Below, in pieces: positions 22,403-34,559 of a stretch of 64,000 nucleotides of DNA. Made by a program: the position numbers and the translations under genes. Every line of letters begins with the position of its first letter. The first letter of the stretch is position 1. The stretch is from Dryococelus australis (taxonomy: Eukaryota; Arthropoda; Insecta; Phasmatodea; Phasmatidae), in assembly GCA_029891345.1 (NCBI GenBank), contig CM057006.1, positions 44,440,556 to 44,504,555 of the forward strand, given 5' to 3'. The notes beneath the pieces were generated by a model. That model had not been told where the DNA came from. It was given only the letters and a program-made list of their open reading frames with translations, and did no database searches.

Positions 22403-22608
22403 ATCTTCTTATAAGAGGAAGTGCCGCCCTCAGGAATAGTTCTAACTCATGTGTGTATCTTTTCGCCGGATCTTGTCGGTAATCATCTCCCAAAGTTTTT
22501 CGGTCTAAATGAGAATCGTCAAGTATAGACAGGCCCTATACTACCCCAAGTCTGCCTCCCTCCAGACCGTACACTTCGACGAATTAACTAAACGAAAATC
22601 ACGTCGCG

Positions 22609-23015
22609 TATAGGCTGTTCACGGCAAATAGAGCACTTGTACTTGTATAGACGTTGTGTACTCATCCGCCTTATGTAAAAATTAACATTGCTATGGGCCT
22701 CATCACTTTATTCATACGTCGGTCAAATTAAACGTGGAATTATTAAGAAAGTAAATACTTTACAAATCTGCCCGTTTTTACAATTCGATGCATTAAAAAA
22801 AATTATGCGAAGGAATTGATTTTAAGCTATCACAAATGGTTACCTGACACTTTTTATTCGTCGTTAAGATGTGAAACCACTTTCCATCCATCGTTACCAA
22901 CTTTACTGGACGAATGTCACACTCAGTGCACCCATTAAAACATATGCATGCAGGGGCGGTGACTTTTTTCCAAGGTTCATTTCTAATGTGCTCAGTTTAT
23001 CGTGAACAGCCTGTA
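22609..23015 (+). mobile_element. Family A MITE, copy
   Basis: TA then TAGGCTGTTCACGGCAAATAG; ends CTCAGTTTATCGTGAACAGCCTG then TA. All family blocks present. Confidence 0.85.
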
Positions 23016-23263
23016 GAGGAAAGACACCACCCCCCCCCCCCCCTCCCTCACGGGTTTTAAAATTGCCCAGCGGGAATATTTTGCTGTCGGCGTTATTTTG
23101 CGCTACGTGATATTTTCGATGCACGGGCTACGAGACGTGATATTTTGTTTGTTGTGTCAACCTTTTTTTACCGTGCGGCACAGCTCGCCTTTGTCCGTCA
23201 GGGAAACATGAAGGATAGTCTGCTGGTCCATCATGCCGGCACGCCTCATGCTAGTCTACGTAC

Positions 23264-23461
23264 TGTTACAAGACGCCAGACGGGTGTGTCAAAGTTCATG
23301 AGGGATGGAGGTCTTAATAAATTTAAAAGAACTGATCTTAATTGTGAAATTATTCACACAGCTAATATTTACCACGTTAAGCTATATATCTCCACTATTA
23401 CGCTTGTTATTCTCATTGAGAGAAATATTTAATGTCCATCTCATATTTAAGTGGAGTATAG
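23264..23461 (+). repeat. Family N LTR, 5' fragment
   Basis: TGTTACAAGACGCCAGACGG begins a segment matching the starts of the LTRs at 46499 (minus) and 53545: GTTCATGAGGGATGGAGGTCTTAATAA. It is cut by the family A MITE at 23462, and no LTR sequence resumes after the MITE. The frame at 23145-23432 runs across this boundary and is not called as a gene. Confidence 0.55.
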
Positions 23462-23911
23462 TAAAGGCTGTTCACGATAAAGTGAGCACTATTTAAGTCA
23501 ACCTTAGAAAAATGTCACTCCTCCTACCTACATATTTATATTTCTCGGGCGCACTGAGTGAAATGTGCCAAGTAAAGTTGGTAACGATGGAGGGAAAGTA
23601 GTTCCATATCTTAACGTCAAATAAAAAGTGTTGGGTAACGATCTGTGATAACTTAAGTTATTTATTTCACTTCCTGTTATTTTTAATATACATCGAAGTG
23701 TAAAAATGAGCAGATTTGTAAAGTATTTACTTGTCTCAAAATTTCACAGTTTCACTTGACGGACGCATGAATAAAGTGGTGATGCCCATGTCAACGATAA
23801 TTTTACATAACGCGGAAGAATACACAAGGTGCATACAAGTAGATCTTAAGCAGGTTTTTTAACCTGCTTTAAGTATTTTAAAAGTGCTCAGTTTAGCGTG
23901 AACAGCCTATA
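23462..23911 (-). mobile_element. Family A MITE, copy
   Basis: TA AAGGCTGTTCACGATAAAGTG at left, CAGTTTAGCGTGAACAGCCTA TA at right. Reverse orientation relative to the 2.5-kb copy. Confidence 0.85.
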
Positions 23912-24003
23912 GTAGAAAAATGGCGAGTCGCGGGCAAGGACGTAGGGGCGCGGACCTGTCCATACTCCGTTATTCTGGTCGCCCGGTGGCTATTGGATGT
24001 CAG

Positions 24004-24275
24004 TGACCTTGATCTTTAACCTTTAACCCGGTGACCTTTGACCTTGAAACCCCAAAAAATCCAAAAAATAAATTTATTTTAAAATATATTTTAAATTTAT
24101 AGAAATTTAATTTATTTCTATAGTAACTAATGTAGGTATATAATTATTAATAAATTAGAATTTCAAATATTTGGACCTATGTTCCAATTGGTCGCCATTT
24201 TATTACGTCACCCAACAGCAATTTCGGATTTCGGTAACCTTGGCCCGGTGACATCTGACCTAACAGTAGTTAGTC
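24004..24275. other. Degenerate TGACCTTTGACCT short repeats
   Basis: GTGACCTTGATCTTTAACC, CCGGTGACCTTTGACCTTG and a third similar block near 24241-24264 are spaced repeats of TGACCTT. They resemble nuclear-receptor half sites but are common as simple repeats in insects; no function is claimed. Confidence 0.3.
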
Positions 24276-24451
24276 TTTATTGTCATTGGTTGCTGTCTGC
24301 TTGAAAACGCGTTTTCATATTTGATCGGACCACTCGGAATTCGGCAACATCGGCACGGCTCCCACACGATTCGCGTGCAGAGAGTTAACACGTGTCAAAA
24401 GTCAAAAATTAATTCAGCCAATTAAGATATGTAAACGACCTTATAATGTTT

Positions 24452-24517
<66 letters not shown>

Positions 24518-24560
24518 CTTGCCTTGAAATCGTTTCGCGAAATTTCACTACCCCTATCCA
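24275..24560. mobile_element. hAT-like MITE fragment with (TA)n at 24454-24516
   Basis: Same sequence as 21950-22168 (CTGTCTGCTTGAAAACG, GGCAACATCGGCACGGCTCC, TCGTTTCGCGAAATTTCACTACCCCTA). The 60-bp TA microsatellite has grown where the relative has only ATTTTGAAATACTAT. Confidence 0.55.
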
Positions 24561-26213
24561 TATCCCAGTTATAACATTTTAAAAATATTGTCTCGTGACC
24601 AAATATCGCACATTCGTAGTACGTAAACTGCATATATTCAAAGCGGCTTTTACAAAACCTCTTGACCTTCATACCTAAGTCGCACACAAATAGTATATAA
24701 CGAGTAAATGAAATCTAATGTCACTATAACACGGTGCCCTGAACAAGATATTTCCAGTGTATTCAGCTTCGTAGATTTCATGTTGTGTAAAGATGTACCG
24801 ATCGTAACAATTTTCTACACATGTGCGAATAGATAAGAACGTCATTTTGTGTGTGCTTTGGTATTATTTACATGTTCTAAGTTAAAAAAATTCGGGATTG
24901 ACAATATGGTTGGACTGGACAAGAACACGTTAAGCATATTTTTTCCAGGGCGTGGGGAAGGGGGTGGGGGGATAGGCGAAAATATATAAGCACATTTAGT
25001 ATAATTTTAGTGCATATGAATATTTTTGAGCTGTACATAATTTTACTAGCATATCTTAAACTGAATTGCTAAATATTTTTTTAAGCTGCTGAATGCAAAC
25101 AGGCCCAACCTACATATCAACAACTGACATCGATTTCGACTGCAAGAATAGCTCTAAACAACTGCTGTCAATCTCAACCACAATAATCGATTGACGTGTA
25201 ACCATACGAACGTGTTCCCGTGCTTCTAATCGTCTTTAAATATAGCCGCCTGAAAGTATTCAGATTAACTCGTACAGCTTCCAGAGTAACTGTGGTCCCT
25301 GAATATTTCCTGTTCCCCGTTAGCTTGAAGATTTACAGAAAACCAGACTATTTCCGGACATTAGTATATTATTTTACATAGAGTTAATACTGGAGGGTTT
25401 TTCTTCTTCTATGTGTGCATTACGCAACCTTAAATATGGCAGTATGTAATTCCTATGCATACGAATAAAGCATTAAATGGCATATTAAAAATAAAGAAAT
25501 ATCTCATTAGTGAAGGAACTAACCCCCCCCCCCCCCAAACCATTTTCAACATTTTTCAATTTCTTAAACATTTAAATTAAGACAAATGCGAAGAAATATG
25601 TTTCTGAAATACGTCAACCTCTTTAGTGCGCTATTTTCATACGTGTAGAAATATAATCTGTGTGAAATTTGCTGAGTTTTGACGTATCAAGTCGCCCAAG
25701 AAACTAATGCATAGACCTGCTGTCAAAAAAAAAAAACAACATGCCTAGGAGAGACGAAAACACGTTCGATGTACCGCACAACATATGTTATTTCGCAAGT
25801 CTCAAAATGTTACTACATGCTCTTATTCATATTTTAGTTGAGATGAAATAAACATATTATTAGAACTTCGACCTCGCACAGATACAGGTGCCTTTTCGTC
25901 TGCCTTGTCTCAACTTCAAAATGTTGTCATGGCATTTTCTTTTTTTATCCCTTGCCCCTTGTTTTATGAGAGAAACCGGCCGAGTCCAGACGAGCGGGGT
26001 CATAAAAAAGTCATATTTCCACCCCCCCCCTTTTTTTTCTCTTCACTTCAATAATAACCAAACACGCAGCATCCCTGCTCCTCAACCAAGCATATTGTCG
26101 CGTGACATCGAAATCGCCTCGACTTAATTCACGACTGCGAGACGACAATTAAAAACTCGCCATTCAAGGCGAGTTCCTGCTCGCACAGGTCTCCCGTCGC
26201 CAACATTCTGTCT

Positions 26214-26273
<60 letters not shown>

Positions 26274-26597
26274 TCCTCTGGTTGTCTGCTCCGACCTCGC
26301 ATCCGCTCCAAGGAGGTTGCACAACCTCTTTGGTCCACTATCGAATCGGAGGAACAAAATAAGAGTGGACACACTGGCTTTGCGCAGGTGCGTTTTATGA
26401 GCTATTATACGGTACACTATTGTGAATTCCGACAAGAGACACTGTCGAACACACGTATTGAAAAGTACTTTAATTAATGATGGGTATGAAATTAAAATAA
26501 AGTTAGTTAACACGCGTTTGTAGTACTTAAATGGTATTGTAGTCACAGGAAGGGCACTTGAAGAGCACCTGACACGCCCTAGACTCTGTGTTTCAGA
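24561..26597. other. AT-rich stretch, no gene recognised; (CT)n at 26219-26270
   Basis: Contains G/C homopolymer runs (25523-25536 C, 26022-26030 C) and a (CT)n microsatellite at 26219-26270. Open frames at 25888-26127 and 26124-26546 are low-complexity or repeat-driven. Confidence 0.5.
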
Positions 26598-27480
26598 AAG
26601 TCGCCACCGCCAACCACAATTTGGTGCCTAAGAAATGCCAAATTTTCTCAAAAGAAAATGAGTTTATTGGGAGGTGTAGTGTCAGCCCATGGGATTGAAA
26701 CAGGCCCCGAGAAGAACAGAGCAATAAGAAGTTGGCCACCTCCAACTGACAAAACTGAGGTGCGAAGTTACCTGGGCTTACGCGCATACGACCGTCGGTT
26801 TGCGCCCGGGTTTGGCAGGGTCGACTAGCCACTGCACGAGCTGACCGCGTGTGAAGTTTGTTTCAATGAACCAGAAGAAGTTTCGGTATCCTCCCTCAGA
26901 CCTGGGCTTCCCGAGTAGAGAGGGCGAGTTTATTCTGGATACTGATGCTAGTGATGCAGGCATCGGGGTTGTGTTATCTCGGATTCAGGATGGGAAGGAG
27001 AGGCCACTGGAACTCCAGTAAGGTACTGTGCAATCCAGAAAAAACTAACTGTGTGACGAGCAATAAGCTTCTGGTGAAGGTAATAGCTAGAGATAGGAAC
27101 ATTTCGCGAGTTCGTTTCAGGACATGGTAGACGTCGAACACGTGCGCACTGAAGTTGAGTTTGCTATTGGATCGCAGTTTATTAGACACGCCCTGGACTA
27201 CTCTGAGCCAATAGCAGACTTCTGAGGAAACAAGTAGCGAGTGCCATACTGCCAGGAGTGGCGGAGCAGCCAATGAACCAACAACTAACACTCGAGTGTA
27301 CACAGCACTGTGGAGTCTAGCCTACAGGTCATTGAACTCGCGAAATTTTCCTATCCCTAGTAATAGCACACTTTCACCCCTACCTTCATGGGAAACACTT
27401 CATCATAAGGACTGGACATGCTTCATTATACACTGGTTACCACAGAGCAAGTAAGGAGACAAGAGCGGACACTTCCATGT
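26598..27480 (+). pseudogene. Ty3/gypsy retrotransposon pol fragment (RT end to RNase H), decayed
   Basis: Plus-strand remnants of a reverse transcriptase/RNase H region. Near 26609-26640 a KCQIF segment, near 26679-26800 a VVSAHGI ... TDKTEVRSYLGL segment with RRFAPGF after it, and near 26900-27000 the RNase H start FILDTDASDAGIG with its catalytic Asp. Further on are a CVTSNKLL segment (27049-27072) and, after an inserted MITE, HPYLHGKHFIIRT (about 27371-27410). Frames change at least three times and there are stops, so nothing is functional. The hAT MITE at 27088-27359 splits it exactly. No LTRs were identified next to it. Confidence 0.85.
27080..27367 (+). mobile_element. Family D hAT MITE inserted in gypsy pol, perfect 8-bp duplication
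   Basis: GTAATAGC at 27080-27087 and 27360-27367 flank an element of 272 bp: start TAGAGATAGGAACATTTCGCG, end CGCGAAATTTTCCTATCCCTA. Removing the element and one octamer leaves the RNase H frame continuous, an internal control for the boundaries. Confidence 0.92.
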
Positions 27481-28762
27481 TGCAACGATTTTCGTATTTT
27501 AGATTTTTTATAAAGCTATTTCCGGGTAGCATCTACGGTATGTTTACAGCTTGCATTATTCTTGATAGGTTCTAGAACGAAGCTTTAAAATTATGTTATT
27601 AGAACTTCTTGACTAACACCATTTACCGAATGCTATTTCAGGCAATAATTAAATACATACCTGTGCTGTTTCTGTTAGCTCTGTCTTTTCAATATTTACG
27701 TTACCTCCAAATGTGTCCAACAGAATAGAATAAATCTTGCACACGTAGTGCAAAAACGGATTAAATATATCTAATTGTTTTAGTAAGTTATTAAATATTT
27801 AGAGGTTAAATCAGTATGATTGGGATACAATCCACTCATAATTTTGACTGAAAACTGATCTGTTCCATAAAATCATTCATTCTAGTGGTAAAATGTCTAT
27901 GTTGGTATTTCCACAGGCAAGTACTTCAAATAACGCGTTTGTAAGCCCTATCTACTCCCACCCCCTGCTGGCTACTACATTTCAAGAACGCCGAAGGTCA
28001 AATCGCCAGGCGGATACAGCACGTGCGAGAATAACTTTGCATCCAATGCTAAGAGAGGAAAGAAGCTGTATGTCGCCCAAGATGAGAGGAGATATTCAGT
28101 CTTCTCGTACAAGTATCGATCCAGAGTAAAATATTGAACTTATTGACATGTCTCTTTTTTTATACCAAGTAAAACACGCACATAATAAAATTTAAAGAAT
28201 TTTCTAATCTTACTTTTGTTTTAACCTGAAGCACAGAGAAATTAACTAGCAAATTAACGGAGCGGTTTCGTGAATTCATTGAAAATCATTGAATCCGTTA
28301 TTTTAGATATTTCTGGGCAGATTTTTTTACCAGCACTTTCCTGTAAAACATCAGAAAATTTTCCATTTCTTACTTTGTACATCAGGACGAATAACGACTG
28401 AAAAAATAAGCACCGTTCTGAAACGACTGACACGTTGTGTTGACTTCTAGTGCCATCCCGTAGAACGCACTGCATCAGTGCTTATCAGTGCTTGTGGTTA
28501 GGTAACCTACATTTTAAGGTTCATTATCAACGAGCATTCCTTCCGTCCAAGTTAACGGCAGGTCACAATCGCTGGTGGTAGCTCGTATGAAAAGAAGGGA
28601 GGGGGGGAGGAACATTCAGTGGAGCTGTTTTTCTCCACCTCCTTCCCATTCGCCTGTAAAATTTGTATAGATGAACTACGGGTAGGACATTAAAGTGTCG
28701 CATCGTAAAAGAAAGAGGCATTTAATTATCGTCACAAAGCAGGAGGGTCATTGTGCCGGCTG
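27481..28762. other. AT-rich stretch, no gene recognised
   Basis: The frame at 27893-28129 (+) has mixed codon use and an ATG but no recognised domain and no splice support; it is left uncalled. The rest shows no repeats of the window's families. Confidence 0.4.
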
Positions 28763-28898
28763 ATGGGTCGCGACAACTCGTCTTGCATTGTCCTGCCCTT
28801 TGCCCAGCGTGTTAATGGGAATTCTAAAACGAAATGCTATATATATTAACACGCTGGGCAAAGGGCAGGACAATGCAAGACGAGTTGTCGCGACCCAT
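28763..28898. repeat. Perfect 54-bp inverted repeat (hairpin) with 28-bp loop
   Basis: The arm 28763-28816 (ATGGGTCGCGACAACTCGTC ...) is, base for base by my comparison, the reverse complement of 28845-28898 (... GACGAGTTGTCGCGACCCAT). The loop contains an ATATATATT. An (AT)n run follows at once (to 28918). Perfect arms in otherwise diverged DNA suggest a recent origin or gene conversion. A transcript would fold into a long hairpin. Confidence 0.92.
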
Positions 28899-28919
28899 AT
28901 ATATATATATATATATATC

Positions 28920-30204
28920 ACTCTAAAATAGTGTAACATTGCAGATTTTGGGGTTATATTTACATTTAGTCATAGATATTATTATTATTATTAATATATA
29001 ATTAACGAATTTTATGTTGTCACTTTATTTTGATATCCTTCGAAATTACGTTTTAATATAAGAGTTAACAGTATAATTATTGATTTAATTTAATAGTTCT
29101 TTAAATTCAGATTTATTTGTTTCTAGACAGTATTCCATATTAATGTTGGTTATTTTTCATTTCTTCCTAGAGGGCATAAAGCTATTAAATGTGTATTAAA
29201 CATAAGGCTATCCTGGTTGTGTCTCGGCTCGCCATTGCTGATTGGTGGGGAGAGATGTGTAATGGTCAGAAGACAGCCAATCAGAGGACATGAGACAACA
29301 TAAACAAGGCTAATGTAAAATAAAACAAAATTTTCCTGCAGGGAGGATTCTCACCACCACCAAAGATAGTCATGTGGGACTTAATACAATAGAAACTGAA
29401 GATATTAGTATGAATATTGAATTAAATTGCTGAAATATGTTTTTAATTTTAAACTGTTAATTATGAAGATATGTTTTAGGAGGTAATAATTAATAAGATC
29501 TATATGAATATTGAGTTTAATTTGCTGCAAGATGTTTGCATGTGTATAATGATTATGTTTTGTAAAAAGTAGAATTTGTCTGCAAAAAAATATAGAATTA
29601 TTTATGTAATTCGGGTGATAATTGTCTAATTTTGATGAGAAGACTAGAGAAGATTAAAATTGACCAAGAATATTTCGCCTTTTTATGTCTACTTAATTGC
29701 TTCATATCTAATTCTACTAAAATGTAAAAACCTTAACAGGTAAAACGGCTTCACAACAGAGAATTTGACTGCAGATCTGTTGAAAATTTTCCACTTGAAT
29801 AAGTAAAATTCCACTTATTATTTCATTACTAGCATTGACTTCATAATTAAATCATGATTTCTACTTATTCTTGATGAGTTGCACTGACCTGAAGGTAAAA
29901 CTTAAGTGCATTCCGCTGATTCGGCGGTACATTGAAAAAAAATATCTATATATTTTGCGGCAACAATAAAATACCGTGTTGGTATTCACATTGCCAAATA
30001 AATGTTGTGGTGAACATTTAATTATTTACTTGTCACCACTAAACTTTTGTGGCCAGTAATAAATTCTTTCGTAGTACCTGCAAAATTAATTTGGCAGTGC
30101 GACCTCTCTAAAAAAAATATTTTTCTCCGTGTATATAACTGCTCATTAATTGAAGATTCAGAAAAAAAAAAGTTCTAAAAGATTCAGATTGATGGTTTTT
30201 GTTT
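28920..30204. other. AT-rich stretch; quasi-repeat blocks at 29720-30130
   Basis: No gene recognised. 29930-30130 (ACATTGAAAAAAAATAT start; variants of GCCAATAAATGTTGTGGTGAA) resembles the K class in style: an A-rich start followed by related short words in both orientations. Confidence 0.35.
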
Positions 30205-30355
30205 ATTTTCCCCAGAAAAACCCCCGACGAGCCGCACCGTCGGACACGATTCCCACGTGTGAAAATCCGGGTGTGACCCCGCGGATAACCTAAGCCGGTT
30301 CGCCATCGTGAGGGGAGAGGTGGTCTAGCCACTGCGTCACCGCGGCCTCCCAGAT
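30205..30355 (-). repeat. SINE-1 fragment (head only)
   Basis: Minus strand, tRNA-like head (GCCGCGGTGACGCAGTGGCTA) and the GAATCGTGTCCGACGGTGC part of the body; the 3' half is missing. Confidence 0.75.
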
Positions 30356-31066
30356 GGTATCAACAACTCATACGTTACGGTCACTGTGTTAACAGTGTTG
30401 GAATGTCTGGGTACAGGAATTTGGTTCCATTCATTTTTTACCAAAACAGCACGAGTTATTTGAACTAAATGCATGTCCATCGTTTGCTGTAAGTTCTAAA
30501 TTTAAAAAAAAAAAACGAAAAAAATTTTAACATGGGAGATACTAATTTGCACAGCTAATGGGCGGGTAATTAATGTTTTTTATTTGATGATAGTTCTACA
30601 AATTTTATGCTGTTGCAGGATATTTTCAGTTGAATTTCATTTTAGTTAACAGGGTAATTATAATTTCACAGTATCTTGCAGGCTGGTTAAATTAATTTTA
30701 CTTGTATTATCAGTACTTCTTTGAAAAACATATAATATATTTCAGCTATTATAAACTATTCTAGATATATTTAATTTTAATATTCGGTTATACAGAAAGA
30801 GAAGCGCTGAAAACTTGCGATGCTGGGCCCTCAAATATATCTGATATGGACAAAGAGCCATTAGAACTGTCTGAAGAAATACTTATTACTTCAGGTTCGT
30901 GAAATGTTTCCCCTTTTATCTCACGTTTCCTATCGCATTCCCAGTATGGACAACTGTCCTCCACTAAAGTAACTCTATTTAAAAACCTGTTGCCGCAAGA
31001 TATCAAGCAAAATAAAATGCACCGGTATTGGAAAACAGTCGCTCTTGGTGTTTGCAAAAACCATTA

Positions 31067-31475
31067 TAGTTTATTCGCGGTTTCTTTACATTTTTTGAAT
31101 CAAACCTTTGAAAAATCATCCTGCATATGACGTATTTAATTATTCCCTATAATATACACCATGTATCACAGCCGTTTGATACCTCTGTTAACACAAAATT
31201 TCTTATTTTTCGTTAATTAGAAGTTTTATCTCAATTATAAGTAATTTATAATAAATTTGAATTAAAACAGTGAGAAAACATGTGTGTTGGTAGTACCTAG
31301 AAAGAAATGGTTCTCATGAAAAATGCTATTACGACTAGGTGCGTACGAATTCTGTGCGATGTCCTTTGATGTAGTTTTACAGACTTGGTTAAGCTTAGTT
31401 TGCACGAGGCGGAGGAATATCCTGGCAGTAGATCTTTTGCAGGGCTTCAGAAAAGTGTGAAGTAACCCTTTCTTA
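31067..31475 (+). mobile_element. Family B MITE, copy 2
   Basis: TAGTTTATTCGCGGTTTCTT start; AATCAAACCTTTGAAAAATC, TATGACGTATTTAATTATT, GAGGCGGAGGAATATCCTGG, then GTGTGAAGTAACCC near the end. Confidence 0.75.
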
Positions 31476-31780
31476 GCTTTACAGTGCTAACTTCCGAAAA
31501 CCTACGGGTTTCAATTGCCGTATTTAGAGCCAATTGATGTCCCACGCCTCCCCCCTACCCCCAGGAAAAAATTTCAAACGCCGCAAGATCAGGCCCAGCC
31601 GTAAGGTAGCATTGTGAAGGCGATGGAAAAAAAAGCTTAAGTAAGCTTCTCGTGTGTTGTTTCCTCAGAATTTTAAGCGGCAACTATGGAGTTTCAATAC
31701 AGCAATCTCTTCAGTAAAGATACAACATTGTCGCTATACAGTTCTGTTTTACAGAATAATAAATATCGTAAACAAATAGC

Positions 31781-32210
31781 TAAAGGCTGTTCACGATAAA
31801 GTGAGCACTTTTGGATATCAACCATAGACGAAGTCACTACCCCTGCCTGCGCATATTCAACGGGCGTGCTGAGTGACACGCGCCCAGTAAAGAGGGTAAC
31901 TTTTGAGGGGAAAGTAGTTCCATATCTTAACGTCGAATAAGAAGTGTTAGGTAACCATTTGTGATAATTTAAATTATTTCAATCGCTTTCTGATATCTTT
32001 CAATGCGTCGAAGAGTAAAAATGAGCAGATTTTTTAAATACTAATTTTTAAAATATTTTTTTACGGTTTCAGTTAACCAACGCATGAAGAAAGCGATGAG
32101 GCCCATGGCAATGTGATAATATTTTATATAAGGCGGAAGAACACACAACGTGCATACAAATGATCTTAAGCAGGGCTTTCAAAAGTGCTCTTTTTATCGC
32201 GAAAACCCTA
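31781..32210 (-). mobile_element. Family A MITE, copy
   Basis: TA AAGGCTGTTCACGATAAAGTG at left; GCTCTTTTTATCGCGAAAACCC TA at right. Reverse orientation. Confidence 0.8.
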
Positions 32211-33268
32211 ACTTACAGCGATTTTTTTTTTTTACTTTGGGATTTCTTGAACTACCACATTTATGTTTCAGGAACCAAATTCACGAATTGGTAACAAAAT
32301 GACGACTTTCATTTCTGACCTGAAGAAAGATTTGTATTGAAATATCGCAGAGTTTATAAAGAGACCCGTATGACAACTATAAGAATTATTTTATATCAAT
32401 TTACGTATTTGGTGTTAATTTATTTCCCCCCCCCCCCCCCCGGATAAAATGTTCACCCCAAATATCTACCGAACCGCGCTGAAGGTATCGAAATTTTTAT
32501 TTCTAATGCCACTGTGTCTGTTTCGATATGTAATTAAGTACCGAGATATCAAGATCAACTTACGTTTTTTACAAGGCAATATACCCATTTTATAGAGACA
32601 CCTGTTTTTCGCTGAAAAATTTCAGGTCAATTTGTGTTGCAACATACTTTAGTTCAGAACCACTTCTGTGATTGGATCATTTGAATTGTTACGCGTCTTA
32701 TCTGCCTGCCGGCGAATCACGGACCGTCTGTATCAGAGAAACTTTATTCTGATTAGCTCCCTCATTTAACAGACTGTCTGCATACAAAATCAAGCGGCCA
32801 ATAGCCAAACGGAGGACTGTAAGTGTGCATATATGATATTGAAGTATAGCCTCCTGGTAAATCTTTTCGCAAAAACAGGTAGCCCTACGCCATTTATCTA
32901 AATAATATAACATGTTATTAAGAGACTAGTCAAGTGACGTGGTTATTTTGAAAACAGAACGAGCACTTTTTAAAATACAAGGGTTTTTTCACAGGTGTAT
33001 GCCTTTGACTGTAGCTGAGATGTCTGGTGGAGTGTTCCAGCCCGTGCGAAGCATGCGGTAGCGATACAGTAACACAGGTATTGATCGCAAGCGAAAGGTA
33101 GTTTGTTGGTGGTGGTGTTGTTGGTGTAACAGCCAAATAAAAAACGTGTATGTAATTTGATGTTCATAGCTTGAATACAATTAATCTACCGAGCAATCGT
33201 GTCTGTTTCACAGTTTACACCAATGCAAAATCTCCCAGCGGATAACGCAACCTACCTCGCCACAGCTA
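32211..33268. other. Stretch without recognised gene
   Basis: Holds a C run at 32426-32441. 32700-32880 has similarity in style to hAT MITE interiors (TGATTAGCTCCCTCATTTAAC) but no ends were found. Confidence 0.35.
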
Positions 33269-33726
33269 TTAACACTTCGTAGACTATGCTCGAGTGTAGC
33301 TCGAGCAAAGCTAATTTGAGGATTTATTTGTTGTTCAGAACAAGTCTCGCATGGATGTGCAGTCTTTGTTCAGCCAGTGTTTCACACGACCTCACAAGAA
33401 CGCGACATCGCAGTAACAATGATATTGCTAAAGATAGGATTTCTTTTCTATGGCCACTCAAACTAACATGATTGATTGTAAATCATTTTATATGACAAAG
33501 GCGATTTGATTGAGATTCAATATCAACTCGGCTCTCCATTGGTTAATGCCCGGCTAATAATGAACTCTGTAAAGTACAAAGTCCAGTACGGTATGGACCA
33601 TTAGGACGATGATGAGCTCTAACCCAGACACAAACAGAACCGGTGTTCTTGCACTAGCTGATATAGGTGACTCACTTCTAATCTGTCTCAAGTGCCAGTA
33701 AATGTATACAGACCTCAATGTGTTAA
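33269..33726 (+). mobile_element. Family F TTAA element, copy 4
   Basis: TTAA at 33269-33272 and 33723-33726; CACTTCGTAGACTATGCTCG start with CTCGAGTGTAGCTCGAGC block; CAGACCTCAATGTG end. Confidence 0.82.
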
Positions 33727-33763
33727 TAATGCTACACCTTTGAAAATCCCTTATATCTCACCG

Positions 33764-33994
33764 AGGGCGGTGGCGCAGTGGTAACTCGCTGGACTCTTAT
33801 TCGGGAGGACTCGTGCTCGATTCCCGGTCCAGCCATCCTGATTTCGGTTTTCCATGGTTTTCCGAAATCACTCCAGGCGAGTGGCGGGAATGGGTCTCAG
33901 CCGATTCCTTCCCATTCCTTCCCCAAACCCTACTTCCCTACGCAACTAGCACCGTCTCTAATGACCTCGCTGTCGACGAGACGTTAAGCCCAAC
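33764..33994 (+). repeat. SINE-2: second tRNA-derived SINE family
   Basis: GGGCGGTGGCGCAGTGGTAA start (A-box-like) and GTGCTCGATTCCCGGTCC (B box) at 33812-33829, then GGTTTTCCATGGTTTTCCG, a GGGAATGGGTCTCAGCCG block, and ATGACCTCGCTGTCGACG near the end. The body differs from SINE-1. Only this copy is seen here. Confidence 0.75.
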
Positions 33995-34297
33995 TATAGT
34001 CTGTTCATGGTAAAATGATCACTTTTGAAAGCCCTGCTTAATATATGCTTGTGCTCCGCCTTATTCATTCTTATACTTACTCTGGCGCATTGAAAAAAAA
34101 ACGCAGAGGAAAATAAATAATTTCAGTTTTCACAAATGGTTCCCTAACGCTATTTATGTGATGTTAAGATATGGAACTATTTCCCATCCATCATTACCAG
34201 CTTTACTGGGCGCCCGTTAAAATATATGCAGGCAGGGGCAGTGACTTTTTTCTAAGGTTGATTTCAAAAGTGTTCACTTTATCGTGAACAGCCTTTA
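33995..34297 (+). mobile_element. Family A MITE, internally deleted copy
   Basis: TA TAGTCTGTTCATGGTAAAATG start and ATCGTGAACAGCCT TA end, 299 bp; about 130 bp of the usual interior is missing after CCGCCTTATTCATTC. Confidence 0.8.
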
Positions 34298-34559
34298 CCT
34301 ACCTACCTACCCTTACACTTCAAAAGGTTCTTCGGATTTTCAAGTTAAATACGTCACTGAACTCGCCGTTTAATAACATGTTATGCTATTGGGAAAAATG
34401 GACATATTTCTATTTAAAAAATGAAAGTGGATATCGTTATCTTAGTAATCAACTAAATCTCGGAACAGACATGGACAATGGCTCATTAGCCCCCCGTAGT
34501 CCCATTACGAATTCGAAATAAAATTTTCGATACGTTCAACTGTTAGGAAGATTTTTTTC

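Noticed and set aside
24004..24052. Nuclear receptor response elements (TGACCTTTGACCT)
   Set aside because: Degenerate simple repeat with no nearby gene; no evidence of function.
27893..28129. 78-codon plus-strand frame
   Set aside because: Has an ATG and mixed codon use but no splice support, domain or conservation evidence available here.
30788..31057. Minus-strand 89-codon frame with an EVISISSDSS segment
   Set aside because: It starts at TTG, not ATG, has AT-ending codons and abuts a family B MITE. The acidic Ser motif is suggestive but not enough to call a gene.
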